A stretch of DNA of 64,000 nt from Lasiosphaeris hirsuta. Lineage: Eukaryota; Ascomycota; Sordariomycetes; Sordariales; Lasiosphaeriaceae. The notes beneath the pieces are model-generated. The model was not told the origin of the DNA. It saw only the letters and a list, made by a program, of their open reading frames with translations, and ran no database searches. Each line of letters begins with the position of its first letter. The stretch's first letter is position 1. Positions 1-10,893 of this stretch are shown one piece after another. Both the position numbers and the translations under genes were made by a program. The stretch spans positions 1,922,001 through 1,986,000 of the forward strand of contig JAUKUA010000006.1 in the NCBI GenBank assembly GCA_030549175.1, read 5' to 3'.

Positions 1-478
1 ACCACTCTGCAAAAGCACATCTTCCCCCTTTATTTCCGCGGCCAAACGGCTCTACTCCTCCTCACGGCAGTGACAATCCCCCCGCACAGCTTCTACTCAA
101 TCACTCGAAGCAAACAAGATTGGATCCCTTTCGCTGTTGCAGGGGTGACGGCCGTCTTGAATCTCGGCATCTACGAGCCGAGGACGCGCAAAGCGATGGT
201 CGATCGAATCCATCAAGGTTCGTTTTGACAGCCGACTCTATGAAGCTATCCATGATATTTTTCACGCTAACATGATTTATAAAGTGACGAGAGATAGCAG
301 ACAGCCCATAGAGGGCGGCAGTATTGTGGATGAAGGGCCAACTCTCGAGATGCAGAGGTTGAACAGGGTCTTTTCAAAGAACCATGCCATGACGATTCAC
401 TTGAATCTGATCTCAGTTGCCGCCATGATGTTTTATGGATGGAGGCTGGCATCGCGATTGAACGTGGCATTTGCATAG
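1..478 (+). CDS. TMEM205-like (DUF4149) membrane protein, 3' part
   Basis: Only the C-terminal part is in the window; the gene starts upstream of base 1. Exon 1..217 joins exon 285..478 across a 67-nt intron (donor GTTCGT, branch GCTAAC, acceptor AAAG); the frame is kept and the TAG stop is at 476-478. The visible protein has a hydrophobic stretch around LLLLTAVTIPP, a second around FAVAGVTAVLNLGIY, then PRTRKAMVDRIHQVTRD, and ends with a hydrophobic helix near LNLISVAAMMFYGW. This order matches the C-terminal half of the fungal TMEM205-like DUF4149 family, small multi-spanning membrane proteins of unclear function. The family call rests on recognised motifs; the role is unknown. Confidence 0.72.
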
Positions 479-1000
479 GGCGGTATTGTGTGTTAGTAGG
501 TGGCGAAAAGTTCTGGACGAGCTCGTGACACCAGTGTTTAGATTGGTATCACGACTTGACTTGGTTTTGTAAAGACTTTTTGACGCGGGACGTCCTAATG
601 TAGCCGAAGGAATGCTTTCAGCCGTCTTACTGCTGTAGACTAGACTCAAACTGAGGTGCTAAACATGTCATTACCTCCCACTATTACCGTTGATGGATGC
701 AACAGAGAGACTAGGCAAAGGGCATTCCCCGCACCTGAATGTCGTATTTTTTCTGAATGTTGTCACTTTCTTGGATTTTGGTGGCGCTTTTCTAGGGGTA
801 CTGGGAAGCTGGAAAGTGGGATTGGTGTGCTGAACTCAATAGTTCGCTGTATGCGCTCTCAACCTTGCCGAATCCGTGGGCACAGCCCCCGGTCACTTCA
901 ATAGCATCACTGCACGCATACACCTTGTCAGTTTGGGAAAAGATAACGACAACCACCCGTTCTGGATATTGAATTTGGAAAATAGGGAAGGAAAGAAGAC

Positions 1001-1008
1001 TATATAAA
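1001..1008 (+). promoter_or_regulatory. TATA box of the papain-like protease gene
   Basis: A TATATAAA match lies about 145 bp upstream of the ATG at 1146, followed by a CA-rich stretch typical of a fungal 5' leader. It is the only clear TATA element in this gap. Confidence 0.5.
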
Positions 1009-1145
1009 AGAGCAAGGCCTCGGTATTTGAGAAGAGATCTCTTTTCGAAATCGCGAGCACCATAAACACTAACCCTCAAAACCCCGGGCCGAAAAACCAA
1101 ATCCGTTTCAGTCTACTCCAATCACCAACACAGCATCCCTGTCAC

Positions 1146-2105
1146 ATGATAAATATGTCTTTCAAAACTGGCCATGTCCCCGACATCCCTGACCCGGATG
1201 ACCATTCAGTGACCATGGACAAGATGGACATGGATGTGTCGGTGCCCAATGTGTTTGACATCTTCGGCGAACCGCTCAACTACCAAGAGAAGGTCTTCAA
1301 CCAGCACCAGGTAAACTCGTGCGTCACCAACGCTGTTGCTGCCGCGTACCTCTATGAGCTGCAGCGTCAACAGGTCACCCTGCCCAACAACTACGCACCG
1401 TCCCGGCTGTTCCTGTACTACGTCGCTCGCTACCTCCGAGACCAGACATCCAAGGACTTTGAAGAAATCAAGGTCTACATCCCTCGCGGGGACGAGGCGA
1501 TGGTGGTGGACGGTGGCTGCATGCCGCGCGACGCCATCAAGATCATGAAGTTCCTCGGCGCCCCTCGGGAGGTCGCCTCGCCCGACCTGTACGTCCCTGA
1601 CAGCGGCACATGGCCTCACGACGACAACGTCAAGGCGTCTGTTCCGGTCTTTGACGGCGCGGGCAAGCAGATCAGGCTCGATTTCGACAAGGACGACTGG
1701 CCTGCCTCCGTTCCCGACGCGGCCTGCTTCGCCAACGACAAGCTGCACGCGGCGCTGAACTACGCCCGCCCCGAGATGAATTCCGAGTGCTGGAAGAGGT
1801 GCATCCACAAAGGGTACCCCGTGTTCTTTGCAATCCGCGAGTTGGATTCATGGTATCAATGGTCGAGGAATCCGGCGGCGACCAACTTTGTCTCGCCTGT
1901 CCCGCTGGAAAACGAGGTCAGCCATGGCGGCCATGCCATGCTGATTGTAGGGTGGGATGACTCGATCGGCGGCACGGGCTGTTTCAAGGTACAGAACTCT
2001 TGGGGTGACAATTGGGGCAACAAGGGGTTCTTCTGGCTGCCGTATGAGTGGCTGAATGTCAAGGGTGCCATCAACGATCGGTGGACTTTTATGAAGGGGA
2101 GCTAA
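1146..2105 (+). CDS. Papain-like (C1 family) cysteine peptidase, intracellular
   Basis: Single-exon gene of 319 aa. An alternative ATG lies three codons downstream at 1155. The full papain catalytic set is visible: oxyanion Gln53 in FNQHQVNSC, nucleophile Cys59, His263 in SHGGHAMLIVGW and Asn284 in VQNSWGDNWG, followed by the usual KGFFWLPYEW strand. There is no signal peptide, no ERFNIN-type propeptide and no membrane segment; the catalytic Cys lies only about 59 residues from the N-terminus. So the enzyme is probably cytosolic and made without a large inhibitory prodomain, unlike vacuolar or lysosomal cathepsins. A TATA box lies upstream. The substrate cannot be deduced. Family assignment is firm, function is not. 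Confidence 0.88.
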   Translation: MINMSFKTGHVPDIPDPDDHSVTMDKMDMDVSVPNVFDIFGEPLNYQEKVFNQHQVNSCVTNAVAAAYLYELQRQQVTLPNNYAPSRLFLYYVARYLRDQTSKDFEEIKVYIPRGDEAMVVDGGCMPRDAIKIMKFLGAPREVASPDLYVPDSGTWPHDDNVKASVPVFDGAGKQIRLDFDKDDWPASVPDAACFANDKLHAALNYARPEMNSECWKRCIHKGYPVFFAIRELDSWYQWSRNPAATNFVSPVPLENEVSHGGHAMLIVGWDDSIGGTGCFKVQNSWGDNWGNKGFFWLPYEWLNVKGAINDRWTFMKGS

Positions 2106-2189
2106 TAGTGCTTGGGGGTAAATGTAACTTCCCATGTGGCCCGATGGTGAAGTGGTGGGAGTCTGACAGTCGGCCATGAGGGTAGTTCT

Positions 2190-2717
2190 TCACAACCAAC
2201 TAGCGAGCCTTGTCATCGCTGTGACACCAGAAGGATCAAATGTGCTTTTGCCGTCGAACAGCTCCTTTTCCATGTCACCCAACTGCCTCATGAAGCCCGG
2301 ATTCGGCGCCACCGACTCTCGTGCGGCCGCGACCACCTCCAAGGCCTCTCTCAATGACATGCCACGACTTTTCATCAGATAGGCCGCGACGATTGTCGGT
2401 GACCGCGAAATCGCGGCAGAGCAGTGCACCAGGACCTTGCCTCCCGCCGAGGCGGCCTTATCGATAATCTCGCTCGCTCTCGTTGCAACCGGTTCGATGA
2501 TCGAGTGTTCTTCGTCTGTGAGGCTGAGGCGCTCGTATGTAATCCCGTCGATGCGAGAAGCTGGAGACTTGCCAATGGAAAGCACGTGGGTGATGCCCTC
2601 GCGCGCGAGAAAGGCGCCGTTTGAGGTTGCCGATACGGGCCCGAGATAGAGGAGGTCGGGCATGATACAGGCTGCTGGCTGCTTTGCGCTGCCGTCCGGA
2701 TTCTTCTTCTTGCCCAT
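2190..2717 (-). CDS. Dual-specificity protein phosphatase (DUSP-like)
   Basis: 175 aa from the ATG at 2717 (MGKKKNPDG); the frame is open further upstream, but this is the best ATG. The signature HCSAAISRSP gives the P-loop HCx5R with Cys99 and Arg105, and LSLTDEEHS supplies a general-acid Asp near residue 68. The order (LLYLGPVSATSNGAFLAREGITHVLSIG, general acid, P-loop, then SLREALEVVAAARESVAPNPGFMRQL) is that of atypical small DUSPs, which dephosphorylate Ser/Thr and Tyr. The FMRQL motif near the end is typical of the fold. It is transcribed convergently with the peptidase gene (stops about 85 bp apart) and divergently from the Nudix gene, with 198 bp between start codons. Confidence 0.88.
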   Translation of the reverse strand: MGKKKNPDGSAKQPAACIMPDLLYLGPVSATSNGAFLAREGITHVLSIGKSPASRIDGITYERLSLTDEEHSIIEPVATRASEIIDKAASAGGKVLVHCSAAISRSPTIVAAYLMKSRGMSLREALEVVAAARESVAPNPGFMRQLGDMEKELFDGKSTFDPSGVTAMTRLASWL

Positions 2718-2915
2718 TTGGGTTGTTGTGTCGTTGGGCTGTTGGCGACGCGGAGACGGAGGCGGGGCTGTGATGAGAATGGAATGGAGCGTTGATGAGT
2801 CATTTGCAGCCCAACAAACATCGGCCATTCGACGTCCCTTCGCTCCTACTACAAACATCCAAGTTCCCTTTTAAGACCTCCAAGCTTACTCTCGGCACAC
2901 CTATCACCCCCCAAA

Positions 2916-3805
2916 ATGGCCTCGGGTTCGCCTTTAGATGCCAAAGTCCTCTCCGTCAGGCCCCTTGTAAGCATTTATCGCCAACGTCGGCTTGGCTTCA
3001 ATGACGTCACTGACCACCAGCCCAGGACAATAAGGATGCACGATGGATGAACCTCGTTGAGTGAGCTTACAGCCCCCCCTCTATTGCCGTGTTTTGGATC
3101 GTTAACAAGATTACGCTCCCAGAATCGAGTACCGAGCTCCCGATGGCAAGGTTCGCACCTGGGAGGCCATGCGCCGCACCACGCGCCCCAAGGACAGCCC
3201 AGTCGATGCCGTTCATATCATTGCTACCCGGCAAAGTCTTGGTGGCTCAGGGCCCGAGGTGCTGCTGGAGAAGCAGTTCCGTCCCCCCGCTGGTAAGGTC
3301 GTCATCGAGTTTCCCGCCGGCTTGGTTGATCTCAATGAGACGCTCGTGGAATGTGCGCTGCGTGAGTTGAGGGAGGAGACCGGCTATGTTGGCGAGCTGA
3401 CAAGCTCGGGGTCTGGTGCTGCTGCTGGACCTGTTCTTTTCGGGTGTGAGTTTTCAATGCCCCTTTGAGTCGTTTCACTCGGGTGTGCTGATTGATCTTG
3501 CTCGACAGCTCCCGCATCCTCCTTGTAAGCCCCCCCTGGTCCAATATTCCTTCCCACCACATGTAACACTAATAACACTAAACAGCTCGCGGGCACTCTC
3601 CGTCATGGTCAATATTGACCCTACGTTGCCCGAGAACCGAAATCCACAGCCCAACCTAGAAGAGGGCGAGTTCATCGACTGCTTTTGGGTGTCTCTCAAG
3701 GAACTTCACCAAGAGATTCGACGTCTTAATGCCGAAGGATTCGCTATCGATGGGAAGGTCGGGGCATTCGCCGAGGGTATTGAGATCACAAAGCTGTGGC
3801 AGTAG
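2916..3805 (+). CDS. Nudix hydrolase, ADP-ribose pyrophosphatase type (Ysa1-like)
   Basis: Five exons: 2916..2966, 3026..3060, 3123..3445, 3509..3524 and 3586..3805. They sum to 645 nt (214 aa) with GT-AG introns, including a 16-nt micro-exon. The Nudix box at residues 95-117 is perfect: Gx5Ex7REUxEExGU, seen as G-LVDLN-E then RELREETGY. Upstream, PVDAVHIIATR and EKQFRPPAGKVVIEFPAG match the Ysa1/NUDT5 group, which hydrolyses ADP-ribose and other ADP-sugars to AMP and sugar phosphate. The C-terminal EGEFIDCFWVSLKEL and AEGFAIDGKVG are also typical. It should be a cytosolic housekeeping enzyme. The micro-exon was chosen because it restores the frame and gives FSRALSVMVNID after the Nudix box; transcript data would settle it. 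Confidence 0.85.
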
Positions 3806-3999
3806 TATTCGGCTTTTGAAGAGAGCCCGTAACCGGGTCGTAGCTTCAGGGCGGCATGCTATTTTGGAAAGGGGTTACCTGCCACCTATGGGAGAGCAAG
3901 AAATTCCGGGTAGCAGTTTATAGTCTAGACTGCAAACTGCATAACCCCTGAGCACAGAGAGTACCGGTATTCGGGGTCTAGCCCACGACACAACTCCAT

Positions 4000-4700
4000 C
4001 TATAATACTCTGTTATTCTCGTCGGAATCATCATCTATTTTGTCCTCGTCATCTTCATTCCCCTGCTCGGCCGAGCTTTCATCCCAATCAGGATGACTGT
4101 CCTCGGTTTCCTCGTCACGTGTGAACCTGTCGGCATTCCACTCGAACACAGCGTTACGAGCAGATAGTGGGCATGTCGTGTAAAGCTTGCCTGAGTACTT
4201 GAGGTATTCGTGGATTTCCCTCTTATACTACACGCGCGTCCCATTGCTCCTTGGTGTTGAGCCTGTCCTCAGACACCCCCATGAGGCGCTTGTCAAAAAT
4301 CACTTTGGTCTGCCGACAATCAAGCTCCTTCTTGAGCTGCGGGAGGAAGAGTGTCCACGAGGTAGTTGCAAGACGCTAGAATCCCATCTTGGCTACGGTG
4401 AGGGTTTCCGCATGTCGAACCAAAAAGTCGACGAGCTCTCGACGGTCTGCCTCGATACCGCCAAGCCGCAGCTTCTTGAGCTTCAGCTACATATTCGGGG
4501 AGGACTAGATGGCTGGCGATGGTGGGTAGCATCTGAAAGTCGCGGCCCCACAGCCCGAACTCAAGCTCTTTCATCACATGGTGGCCGCCAATGGCACCGA
4601 TTCTCCTGCGGCTCAGACGAGGATGGCATTTGTCGGCGAGGGGCACCAATTCAAAGATGGAGTCAACAATCTCTGTTGGGAGATTGTCGAGTGTCGCCAT
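4000..4700 (-). pseudogene. Decayed F-box protein gene
   Basis: The N-terminus (ATG at 4700) reads MATLDNLPTEIVDSIFELV, a typical F-box start, followed by about 100 residues with no clear repeat domain. The open frame ends at 4320. Beyond it, pieces in other frames look coding (QWDARVV then EGNPRIPQVLRQAL; a final acidic tail TEDSHPDWDESSAEQ ending at a TAG at 4000-4002) but are separated by in-frame stops and frame changes with no convincing introns. Intact relatives would be SCF ubiquitin-ligase adaptors. A multi-intron gene cannot be excluded. Confidence 0.45.
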
Positions 4701-6152
4701 TTTGCATTTTGCTGCAAGTATCTACCGATGTTTAGAAATGAGGGGCTCTTCTGAGGTTGGGCACACGATGATGTAAAGTTCCATTGGTGCTGTTGGGCGC
4801 CTCGGCATAGGCCAATCACACCTTGGTTTGGAAGATGGGAATATCCCCAAAAGCTCAGCCCATGCCTATCACCTGATCTGCCACTAGCGTACTGAAACAC
4901 CGGGCTCCGTTTGGCGAGACTCATTATTCGCTTGTCGTCGTCCCTTTCGTCGATAACCCAGGCGGCGGGTTGGGTCCTTGTTCAACTTGAAGTTATAGTT
5001 AGCTCCTTGGGGGGTAACGGCAAAGGCACCTTGCGACGGTGCATGCATTATCAATCCAGGGCATATATCGGCCGGTGGTTTCATATTTAGGCCTTTCCTA
5101 GTCATCTTTAGGACTTATGATGATGTATTCACCAAGTGCACCTGCAGGATTTTTTGGTGGTCGCGAAGACCGTTGGCGTCGCAGATGCAATTGCAAAGAC
5201 TGGTTCAGGGCGGACCGAGAAAGACTGGATATGATAATTCCGAGCTCGTTGTTTTTGTGTTGTGCATTTGCCAGCTTGGACGTGTTACGACGCGTTGCCC
5301 GGCAATGCCAATCACGAGACATTCGGTTTGAAGCCTTCATGGATTGCTTTTTGACCAAAGACCTGACTGTGGGGCTGGTTGCGATGGGTGCAAGTCGTCT
5401 GCGCCTGCAGATAAATTGCAAAATGCAAAGCTGGTGCCAATTGCCTTTGCTCGCACCACAACAGTGCCTGATGTGTCAAATAAAAGGAAGGAACCGCATA
5501 TGCGAGCAGCTGCCTTTGTTTACCTGTTTTCTCCAACCTGCCTCCAATTTATTCGCTGGACCTGATCTCGCCCCTCCGTCTCCAAGTTCCTTCGGCTCGC
5601 TGACCGCTTCCATGCCCTCGATTCCGTGTCAGCATCACGCCAACCTCGACGTATCATTTCGACTCGGCTGCCCCCCGCAGCAGCAAACTCGACTCCCATT
5701 TGAGAACTTGAGGCCCTACCCCACAGCTTGCCTTCACGCCGTGATCCCAGATTCGTTCTGGCGGTGCCCGACTCTGCCTGTCAGCTCTCTGATCGGTCCG
5801 CCTGCAGCACCGTTCTGTCGCTATTGGCGCCCCGCTGTCTTATCAGATGCCACAAATTCAGGCGGCACAGACAGCGCAGGGTGACGCACCATTAGAGATG
5901 CCCTACAGGAAGCCGTGTCTCGCTTGAATTCAGGTCCGCACGAGGGACCCGAAAGGGGGTGCGAAAATTGGAAATCGATGCAGACCACCCCCCCCCCCCC
6001 CCAAAGCCTGCCCCGTCGCGCTTCCGTCTCCGCAAACATCATCTTCAAATCTTTTGACCGTTTCCATGCCAAAATGACGACGTAAAATATGCCAAAATTT
6101 ATGCTATTTTTTAGCTACCTCAGCTGCCGAGAAGAACCCATCGCCCGCCCAA
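4701..6152. other. Intergenic region, no supported gene
   Basis: No open frame here has recognisable domains. It contains a pyrimidine-rich stretch from about 5540 and a run of 15 C at 5988..6002 shortly upstream of the next gene, so part of it is probably that gene's promoter and leader. Confidence 0.5.
5988..6002 (+). repeat. Poly(C) homopolymer
   Basis: Fifteen consecutive C residues about 150 bp upstream of the ATG at 6153. Its length may vary between isolates or be a sequencing uncertainty. Confidence 0.8.
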
Positions 6153-7915
6153 ATGGAGATCGTCGGGCTTGTCGCGGCAGCCATCTCAATCAACAAGACA
6201 GTGAGGAGCACAGCACGCCTGGCCAGGCGCCTCTATGAGATAGCGAGGGAAGCTCCACGAGTCGAGAAGCAACTACACAGGACCGCAATCCAGCTTAGTT
6301 CCTTTTCCACAACAGCCAGCGCCGCTTGGGCTTCTATCGAGAGGAACTGTCCAAAGGAGCCCGAACCGAAATCCCCCGTTCTCCGATACATCATCGCAAA
6401 CCGCCTGCCTGCCGAGCTGGATTACGAGTCCTATCACCTGCGCGGGCAGATCAGGGATCTCAGGGACAGGATATCGACTCTGCACAGCAAATTCGAACTC
6501 GTGACAAGCTGGCGATGGAACAAGATGCAGCCCGATATCGACATGCTGTTTACGCCCATGGAAAGTCTCAAGACGTCACTGACCTTGATCTTGAACATTA
6601 TCATCCTCGAGACCATCACAGTCCAGAAAGCCCAGAACAATGGGAGGCCAAGTCCGGAACAGGAGCGGGAAACGTTAGTGACAGCATCCTATTGCAAGGT
6701 ACCGTATCAAGCCAGCTGACCTCCTCCAGAGCGCTTCTCAAAAAGGTGATCGAGGAGCAGATTGAAATCATCCGGCAGCTACGGGAAGAGCACCGGGTTG
6801 CTCCCATCATCTTGGACGACGTGTACAACTCGCCAGGGGCCCCGGCGGTGGACCCTCAGCTGACCCTTTGCCACCTGGCAAGAAGCATGGTCGATATGGA
6901 AGAGGTCCCTTCTTCTCCACCCGAGACCTTCACGTTTTCGAGGCCGAGGAGGAGACCGTTGAGCTACATATCGAGCTCTGGCTCCGAGTCGCCTCGGAGA
7001 CCACGGCGTGACACGGTCTCGCCATTAACACCCCCAGAATCCCCAACGGTTCCGTCAGCTTCGACGGTCCCGCCGCCACCGCACCGCTTACCCCGGCAGA
7101 GAGGGTCATACCGCCCACCTTCTCCTTTTGTTGCATCGCCTCGCGAAGACTCCTCCGAGGGAGAAATCGAGGTTAGGAATCGCGGTATATCACCGTCTCA
7201 GCCCGAGACGAATGGACACGCTCCGGGCGAATCATCCGACAGAGAGATTGAGGTCGAGCACCAGTCCATACCGCCCCAGCCCCAGACGGTTGAGGACCCT
7301 CCAGATGACTCATCTGACGAAGAGATAGAAGTTGAGCGGCACGCCCAACCACCTCGGCCTCGGGTGATCGTGCGCCCGCCGTCTCCCCCGGCCGGTATTA
7401 TAAAGCCCCGGACGCCACCCGCTTCCGAGCCGACCGATAGCCAGACAGAGCTCGAGGCTCGGCCCAAGAAGGCAGCGCCAACCCCTCCGTCCACATCCAC
7501 CTCAACACCCCCGGCCGGGGCTCCCCACGCGGAAGTCTTGAAGCGCCACGTCTCATTTGAAGCCGAGGAAGACGAGGAAGTCGAGAAACAGGATGCAGTG
7601 GTTTCGAGCTACCTACGCCTTGGTTCGAGCCGGGAGCGGGTTCGGGTTGTGGCCCACATTGACCGCGTCCTGAAGTACAACCTCATCTCGCGTACGTACG
7701 CCAACCGGCTCCGACTGGACATTGAGCGGCATGCAGGGAAGGCAGTTCGCGCCCATGGTGGGGGGGTCGTACAAACAATCGGGACGGCTCGACTTCCCTG
7801 GTATAGTACTGACAGAAGCTCTGTCACTGTTGACTGTTATGTCTGTGAGGATGAGGACCTGGAACACTCTCTCACCTTTGGGAGGTCATTTGGGCGGCTT
7901 TGGGAGACGCGCTAG
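6153..7915 (+). CDS. Protein with STAND-type fungal N-terminal region and proline/acidic repeat tail
   Basis: Two exons, 6153..6673 and 6730..7915, joined across a 56-nt intron (donor GTTAGT, branch GCTGAC, acceptor CTCCAG), give 568 aa in one frame. The first ~170 residues (MEIVGLVAAAISINKTVRS, then helical segments) resemble the fungal N-terminal helical domain often found at the start of STAND/NLR-like proteins. No NACHT or repeat sensor follows. A helix rich in Glu and Lys comes next, then a long disordered Pro/Ser/Glu-rich region with three spaced SSxxEIEV units (about 7146-7340). The end is a compact region (VSSYLRLGSSRERVRVV, NRLRLDIERHAG). Function unknown; a scaffold or a truncated signalling protein is possible. 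Confidence 0.75.
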
Positions 7916-8775
7916 TCGGGGGGTTTTTTTGCTTTTTTCTTTTTCCCCATGTCAAACTTTTGGGAAGTGGGGAGGGGGATGGTGTTTAAGGTTGTTGGCT
8001 TTATATACCCAGGCGTGTACGTGTATCTCAAGAGCGGAAACAAGGTCCATCGAAGTTGGTATCATACTAGGCATTGCAAAATAGCCCAAATCTTCAGGAG
8101 AGGGGGCCGTCTACACCACTGCGTCTACTTGACCAAGGGGTTGTTCTCGGTCTAGTTATGATGATGGACGGTGGACGGCGAGGGGGCAGAAGCGAGCATA
8201 TCCCCCCTCGTAAGGTACCTGGGGTACTTGCCGTGACCACCTTGTTGATGTCCGGCTCACCTGAAAATCACCGCAGCAAAGCATATCACTCCATGAGATT
8301 GAAGGATCCTCACCTTGAATTCCCCTTGCCAGCAGCCGGGAATGCGGCTGAGACAACGCCTTCATATTTCCCAGAGATTCCGTCCCAATCAGCATCAAAG
8401 GACACAGCCGCCACTACCACATAGGTAGGGCAGATATTCTTCCGATCTTACTCCACGGGGAGTGCTATCTTCAGCAATTACTCGAGTCGTAGATATCCTT
8501 GGGCTTTAGAATGAAACCATAAAAGCAAGGCAGGTTCGCATGGAGATGCGCAGCGAGTTCCTCTAGGAAGCATTGATGCTGTCAGTGTCTAGCCCCCTCC
8601 GTCAACTCGTTTTGGTCCATCCCCAGCTAACAAACCAATATGCGCCTCCTCGCCACGGTCCTCATCAGCCTCATCGGCGGCCACCAGGCCCTCGCACAGA
8701 GCTCCAACCCGCCGTGCATCAGCGCCTTGACATCATCGTCCCATCTGCCCTGCCACCCAGGGTATACTTACACCA
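7916..8775. other. Intergenic region, no supported gene
   Basis: The 3' flank of the preceding gene has T-rich tracts just after the stop. No frame here shows a family signature. Confidence 0.45.
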
Positions 8776-10382
8776 TCAAACCTCGCGCCGGGTTACCATA
8801 ACGTTCATATCGCTCTGGATGAAGACTGCGGCATTGAACGACTTCCAGGGGTTGGTCGGGTCGAGCAGGGTAAAATCAAAGCGGCGAAGAAGCTACCAAA
8901 AGTCAGCATGGTTCTCGTTCTTGACTGCATCGGTGCATCCTCACCTCGACATAGGCCTTGTTCAGCTCGATCTGGGCCACCGTCTTGCCCAGACACTCCC
9001 ACCGACTGCCCGAGGCGAATTCCATCATGACGGTCTGATCCATGGCGCGGTACTGAGCCGGCGAGATGTCCAGCCACCGCTCGGGCCGAAACAGGTCGGC
9101 GTCGGGTCCAAACGTCTCCTTGCTCCTCATGATGGTCCACGGAACCCACGCGACGTTGGTCCCGGCCGGGATGTGGACGCCGCACACGACCTGGTCTCTG
9201 TCCGAAACCTTGGGTAAAGCCGCAGTCGCCGGGGGCCACATCCTCAAGCCTTCGCGGATGACGGCCTGCAGATACGGCAGCTCCCTCGCCTCGGCATCCG
9301 TGATGGGGGACGAGATGCGTCCTTCCTCGACGCCGGCGTCGATTTCGGCCTGGAGCCGGTTGTAGACGAGGGGGCTGGTCATGATGAAGAGCAGCGTCGA
9401 CCTGATGGCGGTGGCGGAGGTGTCGGAGCCGGCGATGATCTGGACCACCGTCTCGCCCTCGGCGTCCTCCTTGCTGAGGCCGTGGGCGACAAAGGAGCCG
9501 AGCATGTCGCGCTTGACGACGGGATTGTCGCCGTACCGCTCCGCCACGGCGTCCTGGGCAAGCCCCATGACGTTGCCGATGCCGACCATCTCCCGGGCGT
9601 TGGGGATGAGCCACTTGAAGCGGGGGGACTGCATGATCTTCAAGAACCAGGGCATGAATGCCGTGGCGAGCATGATGGGGAGGGTGCTCTCGGTCGTCTC
9701 GATGTAGCCGAACAGGTCTGCGTCCGCCTTCAGGTAGCCAAATTCCTTGCCGAATGCGAGGGCCGAGATGACGTCCAGGGTGAAGTACTGGACTTTGCGG
9801 GCGAGGTCCACGGGCTTGAACTCGGTCTTGGTCGACAGATACTTGTCTTCGAGCAGCGACACAAGGCCGGCGACCTGCTCGTCAATGAGCTGGTGGAGAT
9901 TGTCAACGTCCTTGCCGCCATAGCCGGGCAGGAGCTTGGCTCTCAGCTTCTCGTGAACCTCGTCGTCCAGGGTCGAGAAGGCGTTGTCGCGGTAGGGGTC
10001 AATACGAAGTCCGCGGTACCAGAATGATCGCTGCCAGCCCGAACGAACCCCCCCAATCTTGCGCAGGGCTTCGCCATCGCCGCAAGCTACCCACTTTGGT
10101 CCTACTCTGGTGATGGGGCCTAGGTGGTCATGTTAGTGGTAGTAATCACGAAAGCGGTTTAATACATCAAAGAGACTTTCCATATTTCATGTTGGCGTCG
10201 TAGAGGATAAAGTTCATTCGGCCGCTCAGTTGCGCCCGAAGCAGCCAGATGTCGGACCAGGGGGCCCAGAAGGGCCCAGGGATGTGTTTTAGCCGAGCAT
10301 ACACCTTGAAGCGGGCGATCACCAGGTAAAGCACGGCGGTCGCAAAGCCTGTGAGGGCTGCTGTGAAGACTAGACCCGGCAT
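8776..10382 (-). CDS. Cytochrome P450 monooxygenase with non-canonical first donor site
   Basis: Three exons: 10382..10181, 10119..8945 and 8892..8776, 1494 nt, 497 aa. An N-terminal membrane anchor (FTAALTGFATAVLYLVIARF) is followed by HIPGPFWAPW, the I-helix IIAGSDTSATAI, ExxR in REGLRMWP, and the haem loop FASGSRWECLG with Cys443, then helix L and an LLRRFDFTLLDP C-terminus. All class II P450 landmarks are present, so this should be an ER-bound monooxygenase of the pisatin-demethylase-like type; the substrate is unknown. Intron 2 is normal (GTGAGG..TAG, 52 nt). Intron 1 (10120..10180) is required to join KYG to PITRVGPKW, but it starts GAAAGT where GTAAGT is expected; reading through gives a stop within four codons. 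The gene may be splice-impaired. Confidence 0.85.
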
Positions 10383-10893
10383 GACTTCGCGCAAAACCTA
10401 CCTCACCTGAGGGGAAGGCTGTTAGACTAAGTAAGGGAGGAGGGGAGGGCCAGGCAGGCAAAGGAGAGCGATATATGGGTATTTGGGGCGCATTGCGATA
10501 AGGACAACTAGCCATTTTCCTCCTAGCATGTCAAGTCCCCTGGAGGGGGGCAACATGGGCAAGACGGGACTGAAGGCGGTGACGGCCGAGTTCAAGTGAC
10601 TAAGAGCGCCTCAACTAGCATCCGGGGAGCTGCGGCATATCCCCGCGCCTAGCCGTACAGGAGGCTAGCCGTGCAAGGAAAGTCTTCGCTGAGCGCACTC
10701 ATGGTAAAGGCAGCACCAAGGCTGTATTCTAAGCCACGGCTTGGCACCCCACGTATGTGCGCTCATTTCAATACATGTAAAATAGCATCGACCCCGCACC
10801 CCAACCACGTAATTACACGGCATTCAAAATCATCATGTATCCAACTTTACCACCCTCGCTCTGTTCCCCATAACCGGCGCCTTGTCCCTGCGA

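Noticed and set aside
5117..5884. 255-codon plus-strand frame
   Set aside because: No domain, unusual Cys/Pro content, and it overlaps other open frames in promoter-like pyrimidine-rich DNA.
9482..10027. 181-codon plus-strand frame over the P450
   Set aside because: Antisense shadow; the opposite strand carries all P450 motifs.
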